From PMG-095 sp037200885 (GTDB lineage Bacteria; Myxococcota_A; Polyangia; Polyangiales; Polyangiaceae), in assembly GCA_037200885.1 (NCBI GenBank), contig JBBCIN010000001.1:186001-250000 (forward strand): 64,000 nt of DNA. Reading direction: 5' to 3'. The notes beneath the pieces are model-generated. The model saw only the letters and a list, made by a program, of their open reading frames with translations, was not told the DNA's origin and did no database searches. Positions 63,689 to 64,000 of the stretch are shown here, one piece after another. Every line of letters begins with the position of its first letter. Positions within the stretch are counted from its first letter, which is position 1. The translations under genes and the position numbers were made by a program.

Positions 63689-64000
63689 TTACTCCGGTAA
63701 GAGCACGGCGTTTTCGAGCAGGATTGGGTATTTGAAGCCGATTCCGACATCGGCGTCGGCGCGCAGCGTGCCTTCGAAGGTGGCGACTTGGCCGCGCTCG
63801 GGTGTCGACTCGGAGGTGACGACCAGGTCTATCGCGGGATCGCCTGGCTTTCCGTCGCGCAGGTGAAAGAAGGTGTGGCCCTGGACGCCGGGGGTCACTT
63901 TGGTGACTTGGCCTCGCACGCGGACCCGCTGCCCGGCGAGTTGCGCTCGCTGCGCGGACAGTTGCGAGATGACGTGCGCATCGTTACCTCGAGCGGGTGT
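63689..64000 (-). CDS. OB-fold protein, C-terminal part (truncated by window edge)
   Basis: The frame is open from the window edge at 64000 to a stop at 63689, so at least 103 residues of a longer protein. The visible sequence is a small beta-barrel of the OB-fold type: GQRVRVRGQVTKVTPGVQG, FFHLRDG, AIDLVVTSE, GQVATFEGTLRADADVGIG and FKYPILLENAVLL. This pattern is common in nucleic-acid-binding (tRNA_anti-like) domains and in periplasmic OB proteins of the NirD/BOF type, and the N-terminus that would tell them apart is outside the window. It converges on pta with a five-base gap. Confidence 0.7.
   Translation of the reverse strand, partial: TPARGNDAHVISQLSAQRAQLAGQRVRVRGQVTKVTPGVQGHTFFHLRDGKPGDPAIDLVVTSESTPERGQVATFEGTLRADADVGIGFKYPILLENAVLLPE

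Overview
The window looks like the chromosome of a G+C-rich, Gram-negative bacterium with a very elaborate cell envelope. More than half of the genes encode lipoproteins, outer-membrane beta-barrels or other exported proteins, and Pro/Ala-rich linkers after signal peptides are common. This style, the multihaem cytochromes, a Bat/MoxR operon, and fatty-acid hydroxylases and desaturases point to a Myxococcota-like (former Deltaproteobacteria) lineage. There is no rRNA or tRNA to confirm that, so the taxonomy is inference. I saw no intact mobile element, CRISPR array, prophage or RNA gene.

Layout. 1-5110: end of a carbohydrate-binding protein with a terminator, cysS, then an envelope operon (barrel, GDPD-like lipoprotein, barrel). 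5130-8838: an imelysin / di-haem oxidoreductase / imelysin iron-type cassette. 8992-26680: a 16-17 kb segment bracketed by two inverted, about 99% identical copies of a fatty-acid hydroxylase gene. It holds a GH63 glucosidase, a desaturase, an Omp85-type barrel, an eight-gene-scale MoxR-DUF58-DUF4381-BatA-BatB/C-BatD-arylsulfatase operon, a lipoprotein, and a DUF1254/DUF1214 gene broken by two frameshifts. 26939-32581: a FadL/PorV-like protein and a cassette of small barrels plus a DUF4136 lipoprotein. 33001-38872: a complete RND efflux operon (adaptor, pump, outer-membrane channel). 39220-46909: lipoproteins, a HAD phosphatase, a second DUF4136/barrel cassette and a paralogue of the lipoprotein at 23205. 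47012-50557: DUF1269 protein, second desaturase, large lipoprotein, Mpo1-like DUF962 protein.

50567-59255 is the most striking region. Five c-type cytochromes with 64 haem-attachment motifs by my count lie within about 7.3 kb, next to a predicted outer-membrane barrel. They are a hexahaem lipoprotein on a collagen-like Gly-X-Y stalk, a NapC/NirT-type membrane tetrahaem protein coupled to a small two-helix membrane protein, a 27-haem lipoprotein, and a translationally coupled barrel / 12-haem / 15-haem operon. The set resembles a complete route from the quinone pool through the periplasm and across the outer membrane, i.e. extracellular electron transfer. This is inferred from domain content and gene order.

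59343-64000: a helical-repeat lipoprotein, ackA-pta (acetyl-CoA to acetate with ATP, reversible), and the truncated end of an OB-fold protein. Acetate metabolism beside a respiratory cytochrome locus is metabolically coherent but not proof of linkage.
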